Assembly (NCBI GenBank): GCA_029007845.1
Contig: JAQXIP010000014.1
Span: forward strand, 1-49,437
Direction of reading: 5' to 3'
Length of the DNA stretch: 49,437 nucleotides
Origin: Clostridiales bacterium
GTDB taxonomy: Bacteria > Bacillota > Clostridia > Lachnospirales > Lachnospiraceae
The notes below the pieces were generated by a model. The model was given only the letters and a program-made list of their open reading frames with translations. It did no database searches and was not told the DNA's origin. Made by a program: the position numbers and the translations under genes. How positions within the stretch are numbered: the stretch's first letter is position 1; each line of letters begins with the position of its first letter. Below, piece by piece: positions 1 to 7,520 of this stretch.

Positions 1-164
1 GAACCCATTGCAGGGTCTATAATAATATCATCAGGTCTTGGCTTTACCAAAGCGACCATCATTTTAATGATATGTCTTGGTGTACGGAACTGACCGTTCC
101 AAAAAGTTTCCCATGAACCAGAAGTTATGCAGCTATTTTGATATAAAATAACCCGAAAGTCATC
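1..164 (-). pseudogene. remnant of type I restriction methylase HsdM (partial)
   Basis: Reading the minus strand from about 164 down to 1 gives an open frame with the block [14 protein letters not shown] followed by [16 protein letters not shown]. This is the hallmark of the HsdM/N-6 DNA methylase family: the stretch leading into the SAM-binding DPAxG motif. The frame is bounded upstream by a TAA (plus-strand 165-167) and has no start codon with a ribosome site, and the residues before NGQFRTP do not look like HsdM. The N-terminal part (recognition coupling and helical region) is therefore missing. The gene leaves the window at base 1, so the rest cannot be judged. It is probably a 5'-truncated or rearranged hsdM left in an accessory region; a frameshift just upstream is an alternative. 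The family is firm; the claim that it is broken is less so. Confidence 0.75.
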
Positions 165-184
165 TTACAGATATGTTGCACTAA

Positions 185-925
185 TCATCCCAAGTCGGCA
201 AACATCTTAAAATCAGCTCTAATCGTGTCATAATTTTCCCATGCAACTGATTTTAAAATATTTTGTCTTTCAGCATATTGGTCTGCTGCTGTTCTAACAG
301 AAAAATACACATCAAATTTTGCTTTAGTTTTTAATCTTCTTTGACTTAAATATTTATCATTAGGATCTATTGTATCTACAAAGGAATTACATTTATCAAT
401 TATCCCCTTATCATAAGCATCATTACTTCCGATACAATTCAGTAAATATGTTTCAAGCGCACCATTTTCATCGAATGGAATGAACATAACATATAGTTCG
501 AATTCTTTCACACCTTCTATTGACTGTATAGAAACTTTATTCCATGCATCCTTCTGAATTGGTGAAGCAAACGATGCTGATGTAGTATGTAATTTATTGT
601 GTATATCGCTAATCATATTAGCGATCGTATCCGTTTCATCATTATCCGAAAATATTACAATTCTATCAAAAAACTCATCATTACTCCCTGGTGCTGCATT
701 CTCGTTTCTATTGACTGCAGTAATCAGCCCATCCGAAAGTCTATTACACCCCTTTGTCTCTGATATTATTAAGTTATTACCATCTTTTGCAAACAAATTA
801 CTCCACGACTTATTAACAGCATGAAAAGAGCTTCCACCGATTCTAATCCATGAATGCACTTTTTCCAAATAGTATTGAAGAAGAACACAATCTGTTTTCC
901 CTTCACATAAAATCAAACTATTCAT
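185..925 (-). CDS. TOPRIM-domain protein partnered with an AAA ATPase (split OLD-like)
   Basis: A 246-residue protein. Near the N-terminus the motif LILCEGKTD (Glu at residue 8) matches the first TOPRIM motif, and IVIFSDNDETD (Asp 94 and 96) matches the DxD motif, each after a predicted beta strand. This is the metal-binding arrangement of TOPRIM nucleases and primases. The rest has no motif I recognise. Its ATG overlaps the stop of the upstream ATPase gene by one base (TAATG), so the two are translationally coupled and probably form a complex. In OLD and Gabija GajA proteins the ATPase and TOPRIM domains are fused; in the PARIS (AriA/AriB) and AbiL systems they are separate, as here. A role in phage or plasmid defence is an inference from domains and location. 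Confidence 0.75.
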   Translation of the reverse strand: MNSLILCEGKTDCVLLQYYLEKVHSWIRIGGSSFHAVNKSWSNLFAKDGNNLIISETKGCNRLSDGLITAVNRNENAAPGSNDEFFDRIVIFSDNDETDTIANMISDIHNKLHTTSASFASPIQKDAWNKVSIQSIEGVKEFELYVMFIPFDENGALETYLLNCIGSNDAYDKGIIDKCNSFVDTIDPNDKYLSQRRLKTKAKFDVYFSVRTAADQYAERQNILKSVAWENYDTIRADFKMFADLG

Positions 926-2019
926 TATCTAATTTCCATCCCCATCTTATTTTGTAAGTCAAGTGCTCCCTGACGACTTAATTTTCTCACATAGTTTTTC
1001 TGTTCAGTTCGATATAGTGTATATACATTAATACCGTCCCGATACTCACTATCACAATTCAACAACGTGTTTAACACTTCCTTACTATGCGTAGTAACAA
1101 AAAGTTGTATGTTCAATCGTCTCGCCCAACTAATAAGAGTTGAAAAAACTTTATTCATCGCTGAAGTATGAATTGATGCCTCAACTTCATCAATAAGTAC
1201 AATACCATCCTTATTTGATGCTAACGTAGCAAAAATAATTAAGGCTTTCTTAAGACCATCTCCATATACTGAGATAGGGACTGCATTTGTATGATCACTG
1301 GTTCTAACGTAATATACAGTATTTCCCATTTCTTCAACCGCAAGAATTCCCGTTATCGTTGGATCAAACTCTCTTAAAATCTCTATCAACTGGTCATGAT
1401 ATTCAGAATCTAAAATCACCTTTTTCATATATGAGAAATCATTCTCTAATCCATCTCTTGGTTCAATAAAAGCTGTATTTGTCATTACTCTTATTTTTCC
1501 ATTTTCACTTATTGGTCTTCTAGGAGGTCTTTTTTGAAAATCATATATTTCAAATTCTACTTCTTCTAAATTAGCTGTTATACATAACTCTAAAACATTT
1601 GTATCTACATACGTATCTTCTATATTTTGATTTCCCGTTCGCATAAGACCGTTTAATCTATTTAATTCTCTCTCAGAAATTGTAGTTTTATATTCTTCAG
1701 CAGTCATGCAAACAGAAAGCGAATCAGATTCATGATAATCCCCTGTAAATGCTATTCGTTTATCATTATCTATCGGGAAAATATTCCGATAAGCCGAATA
1801 AAACATTATTCCTCTATAAAAATCACTCTTCTTTTTTGCTATTTCATTCCATACACTTAAAGAAAGAGGAGCACTTAATGCACATATCATTTCCATTACA
1901 GATGTTTTTCCCGCATTATTATCTCCAACCAATATATTTACATGATTGAATCCATCTAACTCAAGTGCTTTTATTCCTCTATAGCAATCCACATGAAGAT
2001 TATTCAAAATAATTGCCAT
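925..2019 (-). CDS. SMC/OLD-type AAA ATPase of a two-gene module
   Basis: About 364 residues. The Walker A motif GDNNAGKTS lies near residue 35 after LxVDCYRGIKALEL, the usual start of RecF/OLD-like ATPases. A signature-like YGDGLKKAL, Walker B GIVLIDEVEASIH and the switch histidine in FVTTHSKEVL follow in order towards the C-terminus. There is no long coiled coil and no fused nuclease domain; the nuclease-like TOPRIM partner is the next gene. I chose the ATG at 2019 because GGAGG stands seven bases before it. An in-frame GTG at 2025 is only one base from that GGAGG and is an unlikely start. The gene lies on the 3' side of tRNA-Leu and is more AT-rich than the housekeeping genes, which suggests acquisition. 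Confidence 0.8.
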   Translation of the reverse strand: MAIILNNLHVDCYRGIKALELDGFNHVNILVGDNNAGKTSVMEMICALSAPLSLSVWNEIAKKKSDFYRGIMFYSAYRNIFPIDNDKRIAFTGDYHESDSLSVCMTAEEYKTTISERELNRLNGLMRTGNQNIEDTYVDTNVLELCITANLEEVEFEIYDFQKRPPRRPISENGKIRVMTNTAFIEPRDGLENDFSYMKKVILDSEYHDQLIEILREFDPTITGILAVEEMGNTVYYVRTSDHTNAVPISVYGDGLKKALIIFATLASNKDGIVLIDEVEASIHTSAMNKVFSTLISWARRLNIQLFVTTHSKEVLNTLLNCDSEYRDGINVYTLYRTEQKNYVRKLSRQGALDLQNKMGMEIR

Positions 2020-2282
2020 CTTCACACCTCCGTTATATTTCTTTCATCATTCATTATTTAATATTTTCTAAACATCATATTTATATTCAAATTACTTTTG
2101 GATCATTCACGCTTTCCGGCTTATAAGGAAAGGTTATCCAGTTTCTCAGATACATGTTTTTCTCATTTATTTTTCTTACTTTCAAGGAGCTACGACACCG
2201 ACCTAAAGTGTATCATAAAAGAACAGGAAAGTAAAAAAAAATAAAGAGCATAGACCTAATCCTATCGTCATAATTTATTTGT
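2020..2282. other. AT-rich non-coding spacer between tRNA-Leu and the ATPase gene
   Basis: No gene is supported here. It contains the GGAGG ribosome site of the ATPase gene next to 2020 and a long A/T-rich stretch at about 2040-2095 that may hold its promoter. I could not pick a convincing -35/-10 pair. It lies where an element integrated at the 3' end of tRNA-Leu would start, but no second att copy can be seen inside the window. Confidence 0.4.
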
Positions 2283-2324
2283 CAAAATAAGGGAAACACT
2301 GATACACTCAATGTTTCCCTTATT
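2283..2324 (-). terminator. terminator of the tRNA-Leu/Tyr unit
   Basis: A 12-base-pair inverted repeat (AAGGGAAACA pairing with TGTTTCCCTT and flanking AT pairs) with a 13-base loop, directly after the 3' end of tRNA-Leu in its direction of transcription. It is followed by ATTTTG rather than a clean T run, so it is a moderately strong Rho-independent terminator at best. Confidence 0.6.
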
Positions 2325-2334
2325 CTAAACCATA

Positions 2335-2421
2335 TGCCGGCGACCGGAATCGAACCGGTACGGGAGTATAAGTCCCGCAGGATTTTAAGTCCTGTGCGTC
2401 TGCCAGTTCCGCCACGCCGGC
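2335..2421 (-). tRNA. tRNA-Leu(UAA)
   Basis: 87 nucleotides on the minus strand. The acceptor stem GCCGGCG pairs with CGCCGGC. The anticodon stem CAGGA/TCCTG holds the loop CTTAAAA, giving anticodon UAA. A long variable arm (class II, as expected for Leu) and a T arm with GGTTCGATTCC are present. Discriminator base A; the CCA end is not encoded. It is followed by a hairpin terminator and preceded, across a hairpin-rich spacer, by tRNA-Tyr, so both may come from one transcript. Confidence 0.95.
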
Positions 2422-2422
2422 T

Positions 2423-2557
2423 TGTTATGAGCACTTAGCGATGGTATTTTCATCGCTTACGTGCGATACATGCCGATGCCCTTAGCGAGGTTTTTCCGAG
2501 CTTAGTAATCGGCTTGTTATGAGCACTTAAGCATGTAGTTTCATTGCTTACGTGCGA
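2423..2557. repeat. three related stem-loops in the tRNA-Tyr/tRNA-Leu spacer
   Basis: The spacer holds three similar hairpins. At 2431-2464 GCAC..AGCGATG pairs with CATCGCT..GTGC. At 2481-2505 CTTAGCGAGG faces CCGAGCTTAG across a T-rich loop. At 2523-2555 GCAC..AAGCA pairs with TGCTT..GTGC. The outer two lie next to an exact 19-base direct repeat (2419-2437 and 2511-2529) whose first copy includes the last three bases of the tRNA-Leu gene's 5' end. Possible roles are tRNA precursor processing sites or a small repeat family; neither is proven. Confidence 0.65.
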
Positions 2558-2559
2558 AC

Positions 2560-2641
2560 TGGGCGGAGAAGGATTCGAACCTTCGAAAGCATCGCTAGCA
2601 GATTTACAGTCTGTCCCCTTTGGCCACTCGGGAATCCGCCC
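2560..2641 (-). tRNA. tRNA-Tyr(GUA)
   Basis: 82 nucleotides on the minus strand. The acceptor stem GGGCGGA pairs with TCCGCCC. The anticodon loop CTGTAAA gives anticodon GUA. A class II variable arm and the T-loop GGTTCGAATCC are present. Discriminator A; no encoded CCA. It is the upstream member of the pair with tRNA-Leu. Confidence 0.95.
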
Positions 2642-2718
2642 AAAATCGTCCTGACAAGGTAATATTATACCAGATTTCCCCGAATATGCAAGCAGTATTT
2701 CATGATACCTGATATTCT

Positions 2719-2811
2719 GCGAGCTTCCGGCGGCTGTGCGCTCGTCACGGCTGAACTGTTACATTCTGCATGCTTCTGGCAGCTGTGCGCTCGTCACGGC
2801 TGAACGGTCAC
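2719..2811. repeat. family-2 repeat, two tandem half units
   Basis: Two 44-base units (2719-2762 and 2768-2811) share the core GCTGTGCGCTCGTCACGG and end in CTGAACTGTTAC and CTGAACGGTCAC. The same core and right end occur at 37394-37437, where the matching left end GTAACAGTTCAG is also present. Here the left ends are missing, so these look like partial copies. They abut the stop codon of the HD-GYP gene at 2813. Confidence 0.75.
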
Positions 2812-2812
2812 T

Positions 2813-5314
2813 TCAAAAGTGCCCATAGATTTCTTTCTCATAAAGCGTATCCAATTCCAGCATAATCTCAGCAAACCGGGCATCAAACTGGGTTCCCTTT
2901 CCTTTTTCAATTTCCCTTCGCACCTTTTCCTGGGACATGGCGTTCCGGTAGCTCCGGTTAGAAGTCATGGCATCATAGGCATCTGCCACACCGATAATCC
3001 GGGCGATCTCCGGAATCTCTTCTCCCTTTAATCCCTGTGGATACCCTTTCCCATCATAGCGTTCATGATGGCCATAAGCCCCCATGGATATATACTGCAG
3101 AGAAGAAAGTTTGGATAAGATCTCATTCCCTATCACCGGATGGGTTTTAATTCTGGCATATTCATCGTCATCCAGCCGCGATGTTTTGTTAATAATATGA
3201 TCCGGAATACCAATTTTTCCAATGTCATGTAAAAGTCCTGCATAATACACATCAAGCTGTTCCTCTTCACTTTTCCCAAGCCGTTTTGCAATCTCCCTGG
3301 AATACTTTGCCACACGCAGGGAATGACCATTCGTATATTTATCCTTTGCGTCAATGGTACCTACCAGTGCTTCAATCACCTGCAATGCAAAATCGTCCTT
3401 CTCCTCAAACATCTTTTCAATCTGCATTGCCATATTATTTACACCCTGTCCGATAATTCCAAGCTCATCTCTTGACAGGCGTTCCACACGTACTGAAAAA
3501 TCTCCATTCGAAATCTCCTGAATAACCTCTGTGGTTTTTCTCAGCTTGCGGTTTATGTACATTGTGATTAAAAAAATCAACAGAGCAAGGCAGGATACAA
3601 GGAGGATACTTTTCATCACAATGTCTTTTTTTATCTCATAAAGTGTCCTGGCATACCGGTCAAGATAACCGGATAAATCCAGCATAGCAATAATTTTACC
3701 GTTCTCATCCCGGATCAATGTAACAACATCGATATACTGTTCAATACCGGTGTGGCTGGTTGTAACATAAGTATCTGTGTTTCCCACTCTCTCAGGTTCC
3801 AGTTTATCTATTGTGGTAAAATAAATATAGTCAAAAAAGCTGTCACGGTTCTCTGTTCCAAACAGAATACGGTTTACTCCACTTTCATCATAAGAGAAAA
3901 TATTCACGATCATTTCTTCACTCCAGTCAAGATCACTGCTAAAGAAAATCTCGTCCACCTGTTTCTTTAATTTTTCCAGATTCCCGTTTTCGATATCCTC
4001 AATTCCGTCAATGGAAGCAATCAATTCCGGATCAAGCTGTTTGACTGCCAGTTCACTAACCGCCTCATATTCCTCATGGATCGTTTCATAATAATTATTT
4101 TCTACCTGTTTTAAAATAGCAGCCGTAGTCACACTGAATCCAATGATTACCACTGGAAGTATAGTGAGAATCAGCTTAGAACGAATTGTTACCCGCCATC
4201 TCATAACACTTCCGATTACCAAAACCAATCCTGCGGCGGCTAACAGCGCCCCCACTGCCGGCAGAACAGTTTTACATACCGAAACAATCCATTGCTTCGC
4301 AGGCAGAGAAAAATGTCCTTCCACTGTTTCAATTTCACCAGTGGCCAGATCATAAAAAAACAAGGTTGAAGCGCTGGCAATCTCTAACAGACCATTCTCA
4401 TAGCGCATGACATACATCATATGGTCAATGCAGAAATCAACATATTCTTCCTGGGTCATATCTCCAAGCCCATATAACTCCTTCAGATCCACAAGCCTTT
4501 TCATGTTCTCTCCATCATAGGCATAGATTTCATTTGCAAGATCTTTATTCAGAATATATAATACCCCGTTCTCATAAAGACACTGTCCAGGCAGTATATT
4601 ATCCGCCTCCTGGCTGTCAATCCGGTAATGGAACTGATATAGTGATGTATAGATACCATCCTCTGAGACATGTCCCACATCACTATTCGACCAGCAGGTA
4701 ATGTGTCCTCCTTCCCCACTCTCAACACACCATCTCAGATTACGGGAATCATGAAAGCTGCAGGTGGAAAGACATTCACTTTCTCCCCCTATCTTTCCTC
4801 TCATCAGATTAAGACGTCCATTCGTATAAATTGTATAATAAACATATCCATCCTTTATATGGATTCCAAAAACACACTCATCTGTCTGCTGTAGACGTTC
4901 TCCATCCCGCTCTTTATCATAACAGACAATTCTCCCAAGTTCTTTTCCAGAAGAGCTGTATTTTACTATACTTTCCCGTATGGTAACCGCGCCATCCTCA
5001 TCCATTTCCAGAAGATAAGCATACAGATTCTCTTCCTGATCAAATAAAACGTCCTCAAAATAATCCCACGGACCCTGTAACTGATCTACCAGGTACTCCA
5101 TCCGGCCAGTATTTTTATCTATACAGTATATTTTTTCATAAGAATCATTGATTGCTATTTTGGTTCCGTCTTCCGAGAGGTCTGCATACATAGCAGCATT
5201 GATCTCCACATTTGTTACGCCACCATAATCATGGTCTGGAAGCAATGAATAAATGCCGAAAAAAATACCTCCCAGTAAAAGTAATATAAATCCAGCTATG
5301 GCTGCTTTCTTCAA
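2813..5314 (-). CDS. membrane sensor HD-GYP c-di-GMP phosphodiesterase
   Basis: 833 residues. There is an N-terminal membrane anchor (about 5-26), then an extracellular region to about 350 whose spaced strands and hydrophilic turns resemble a beta-propeller. Two hydrophobic segments lie at about 355-375 and 385-405. A second extracytoplasmic region (about 410-575, Cache-like in position) follows, then another membrane helix, a HAMP domain (NGDFSVRVERLSRDELG) and a C-terminal HD-GYP domain. HDIGK is at about 696-700 and HHERYDGKGYP at about 749-759, so the metal and GYP residues are intact and hydrolysis of cyclic di-GMP is expected. The start is TTG (5312-5314), seven bases after AAGGA. It appears to be transcribed alone: a repeat element separates it from the regulator gene upstream. 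The ligand is unknown. Confidence 0.85.
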   Translation of the reverse strand: MKKAAIAGFILLLLGGIFFGIYSLLPDHDYGGVTNVEINAAMYADLSEDGTKIAINDSYEKIYCIDKNTGRMEYLVDQLQGPWDYFEDVLFDQEENLYAYLLEMDEDGAVTIRESIVKYSSSGKELGRIVCYDKERDGERLQQTDECVFGIHIKDGYVYYTIYTNGRLNLMRGKIGGESECLSTCSFHDSRNLRWCVESGEGGHITCWSNSDVGHVSEDGIYTSLYQFHYRIDSQEADNILPGQCLYENGVLYILNKDLANEIYAYDGENMKRLVDLKELYGLGDMTQEEYVDFCIDHMMYVMRYENGLLEIASASTLFFYDLATGEIETVEGHFSLPAKQWIVSVCKTVLPAVGALLAAAGLVLVIGSVMRWRVTIRSKLILTILPVVIIGFSVTTAAILKQVENNYYETIHEEYEAVSELAVKQLDPELIASIDGIEDIENGNLEKLKKQVDEIFFSSDLDWSEEMIVNIFSYDESGVNRILFGTENRDSFFDYIYFTTIDKLEPERVGNTDTYVTTSHTGIEQYIDVVTLIRDENGKIIAMLDLSGYLDRYARTLYEIKKDIVMKSILLVSCLALLIFLITMYINRKLRKTTEVIQEISNGDFSVRVERLSRDELGIIGQGVNNMAMQIEKMFEEKDDFALQVIEALVGTIDAKDKYTNGHSLRVAKYSREIAKRLGKSEEEQLDVYYAGLLHDIGKIGIPDHIINKTSRLDDDEYARIKTHPVIGNEILSKLSSLQYISMGAYGHHERYDGKGYPQGLKGEEIPEIARIIGVADAYDAMTSNRSYRNAMSQEKVRREIEKGKGTQFDARFAEIMLELDTLYEKEIYGHF

Positions 5315-5364
5315 TTCTCATCCTTCTTCCTATTTTTCTGAATGTATATACAATTATCCCTTAG

Positions 5365-5582
5365 ATTATTATGATACAAGGGTCAAAAGGTCAGAACTCG
5401 TTCCTGCTTGCAGGATAAGAGTTCTGACTTGTTGACCTGCACACACATGAGGAAGCAGTGATTTTCCCTAGAAAATCAACGGATTCCGAATGTGTGTAGA
5501 ATTGCGGAAGTTGCGTAGCAACGGAGCAATTCGTGTATCAAATGAGGGGCAAAATACCTTTTGACCCTCATATCATTATTAT
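5365..5582. repeat. family-1 miniature inverted-repeat element, copy A, with target duplication
   Basis: The element occupies 5373-5574 (202 bases). Its ends match as an inverted repeat: GATACAAGGGTCAAAAGGT on the left against GATATGAGGGTCAAAAGGT on the reverse strand at the right. The 8-base sequence ATTATTAT lies immediately outside both ends (5365-5372 and 5575-5582), as a transposase target duplication would. Read on the minus strand the inside folds into successive hairpins: GAATTGC/GCAATTC around GTTGC/GCAAC; ACACACAT/ATGTGTGT around GATTTTC/GAAAATC; GTCAGAACTC/GAGTTCTGAC around TCCTGC/GCAGGA. It encodes no protein. It fills most of the gap between the response regulator and HD-GYP genes and could act as a terminator for the former. 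Confidence 0.85.
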
Positions 5583-5617
5583 AGATAAAAGAATAAACCG
5601 TCACATCCATCAGCCGG

Positions 5618-6265
5618 CTATTTTTTTGAATCCAGGATCACCACTCCACACTCCCTTGCCTTGACAGCCAACTCTGTACGGTTGCGGAAGCCCGTTTTAT
5701 CCAGCATGTTTTGAATATGGGTTTTCACACTGGCCACGGAGATATATAAATGCTTGGCAATCTCCGGATTGGTATATCCCCCTGTCATTTCCCGCAAAAC
5801 CTCCAGTTCCCGTGCCGTAAAGTCCGTACTCACCGCAAGCCCCAGCGGCTGGGCGAGAGGCGCATCCGGATATACGGACTCGCCTGCCATCGTCCGGTCC
5901 ATAACCGACAGAATGGATTCTGTACTGGCATTTTTATACCAGAAACTTTCCACACCAATTGCCCTTGCCCGGTCAATCCAGGAGCACTCCGGCATTGAGG
6001 TGACGATAATAATCTTAATCTTTGGATGTTTCTTTTTTATCCGTGCGGCAGCATCCAGGCCACTGTTCCCCTGTCTGGTAACCACATCCATCAAAACCAG
6101 GTCAATCTGCTGGTTCAGACAATAGATATCAGCGGTTGTGGCATTATCAATGGATACTGCAAGCTCATAATATTCGGAAGAATCCACCAGCATCTCAAAA
6201 AGCTGGCGGGGCATAGCCTGATCTTCTACGACCATCACCCTATATTTTTTTTCCAAATTCATCAC
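5618..6265 (-). CDS. NarL/FixJ-family response regulator
   Basis: 215 residues. The receiver domain (about 8-125) has VVEDQ for the acidic pocket, the phosphoacceptor Asp in LVLMDVV and the Thr in VTSM; a Lys stands at YKNA. A LuxR-type helix-turn-helix follows (about 150-205: TARELEVLREMTGGYTNPEI, then VKTHIQNMLDKTG). It should be phosphorylated by the kinase encoded directly upstream, whose 3' end it overlaps by 26 bases. The frame can start at GTG 6265 or the next codon, ATG 6262; AGGAAG just upstream favours the ATG. It is the last gene of the GH13-7TM-kinase-regulator operon. Its targets are not visible. Confidence 0.9.
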   Translation of the reverse strand: MMNLEKKYRVMVVEDQAMPRQLFEMLVDSSEYYELAVSIDNATTADIYCLNQQIDLVLMDVVTRQGNSGLDAAARIKKKHPKIKIIIVTSMPECSWIDRARAIGVESFWYKNASTESILSVMDRTMAGESVYPDAPLAQPLGLAVSTDFTARELEVLREMTGGYTNPEIAKHLYISVASVKTHIQNMLDKTGFRNRTELAVKARECGVVILDSKK

Positions 6266-7520
6266 TTCCTTTCGGCAGAGTAACAGAAAGTTTAAATGCA
6301 GGATAACTGGTTATGCTCATCATCCCGCCTTCTTCCTCAATATGGTTGCGCAGAGAAGACAGCCCTCCTCCCTCTTTCACAGGCTCTTCGGGTCTCTTCC
6401 CGTTATTGGTACAATTAATATTATAACATTCGCCAGCCTCCTCCAGGCACACTTCAAGCCTGGTAGCTTGGGCATGGGAGAATGCATTGGTAAGACACTC
6501 GTGTACAATCAACGACAGAGTATCCGAAGCACGCCTGTCTTTTACCGGTAGATGCCCACAATAGTCAATTTTAATTCCCAGACTTGCAGCAGCCGTTTCC
6601 AAATCCAAAAAACGGCCTCCACAGCATTGTTCTTCCTGGTTACTGATAAAAAGAGTTGTATCCTGCTGCCACACTCTAAGAAGCTGTTCCCTCTCCTGCT
6701 TTGCATCACCCGCAGGCATGGAAAGCACACGTTTTGCAGACAATAACAAATGTCCAATATTGTCATGAATATGGACTTTGGCCGCAAGAATTTTCTTCTC
6801 CCTGGCTGCCATCTCCACATCCTGGTTATACTTACGCATCCTCTCATTCATCTGCTCTAGGTGCTCATTTTCCTCCTTGAGTTTTTGGCTCAGTTGATAG
6901 CTGGCTGTAACATCCATGGCAATTATTTCATAAAGCTCGCGATTCCCAACAGTCAGACGTTTTTGGGAAAAACTGTAAAAAGCGCCCCCAGGTATTTCTA
7001 CAACAATGCCCTCCTCATTTTTGTACTTTTTCAGCAAGTCCCAGAACTGTTCCCCATTCAGCACTTCCTGACCCGTAAGGGCAAGAGACAGTTTGGTCAT
7101 CTTCTGATTAACCAGGGCAGTCATTCCACCTGCAACATAATAACACAATGCTGTAGGCAGAAGATCCATGCTTTCTTTGACAGAATGAAGGGTAATATGA
7201 TTATTTTTCCAATGAATCAGTCCAATAAAATTCACGATACTTATGGATGCATCGGTAAAAAAGAGGATAGCAAGAACCACCATTGGAATCTGTCCAAACC
7301 AGGTGGTCTTCCCTTCCTTTTGTTCCTCCACTGCATAGACCGTTAACCACAGAAATAAAATCCCAAAACAAAGAAGAAGGATGCTAAGGCAGAATGGAAA
7401 CCGTTTCGCTCTGGTACTGAGTGCAAATATGAGACTGATCATGGACAAAATCACTAACAAAGTCATACACGTCTGGCATAGCCCCTGCACAAAACCGGAC
7501 AATTCATGAAAGGTCATCAT
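6240..7520 (-). CDS. membrane sensor histidine kinase (HisKA_3/NarX-DesK type)
   Basis: 426 residues. The N-terminal third has about three membrane segments (17-38, 43-64, 78-100). A short sensor or PAS-like part follows (about 125-215, ending AMDVTASYQL), then a coiled coil. KVHIHDNIGHLLL carries the phosphorylatable His of a HisKA_3 domain. The ATPase domain shows an N box (VHECLTNAFSHAQA) and a G box (GGGLSSLRNHIEEEGG). This kinase class pairs with NarL-type regulators, which fits the next gene. Its start overlaps the stop of the upstream 7TM gene by one base (TGATG), so the two proteins are probably made together and may form one receptor. Confidence 0.88.
   Translation of the reverse strand: MMTFHELSGFVQGLCQTCMTLLVILSMISLIFALSTRAKRFPFCLSILLLCFGILFLWLTVYAVEEQKEGKTTWFGQIPMVVLAILFFTDASISIVNFIGLIHWKNNHITLHSVKESMDLLPTALCYYVAGGMTALVNQKMTKLSLALTGQEVLNGEQFWDLLKKYKNEEGIVVEIPGGAFYSFSQKRLTVGNRELYEIIAMDVTASYQLSQKLKEENEHLEQMNERMRKYNQDVEMAAREKKILAAKVHIHDNIGHLLLSAKRVLSMPAGDAKQEREQLLRVWQQDTTLFISNQEEQCCGGRFLDLETAAASLGIKIDYCGHLPVKDRRASDTLSLIVHECLTNAFSHAQATRLEVCLEEAGECYNINCTNNGKRPEEPVKEGGGLSSLRNHIEEEGGMMSITSYPAFKLSVTLPKGSDEFGKKI

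Noticed and set aside
2335-2355. tRNA-Leu 3' end as a proven attachment site
   Set aside because: No second copy of the tRNA end and no integrase are inside the window, so only a suggestion is possible.
2423-2557. tRNA spacer repeats as a CRISPR array
   Set aside because: Units are unequal, spacers are not uniform, and no cas genes are present.
6861-7346. 161-residue plus-strand frame inside the histidine kinase gene
   Set aside because: Overlaps the real sensor region on the other strand and lacks a ribosome site.
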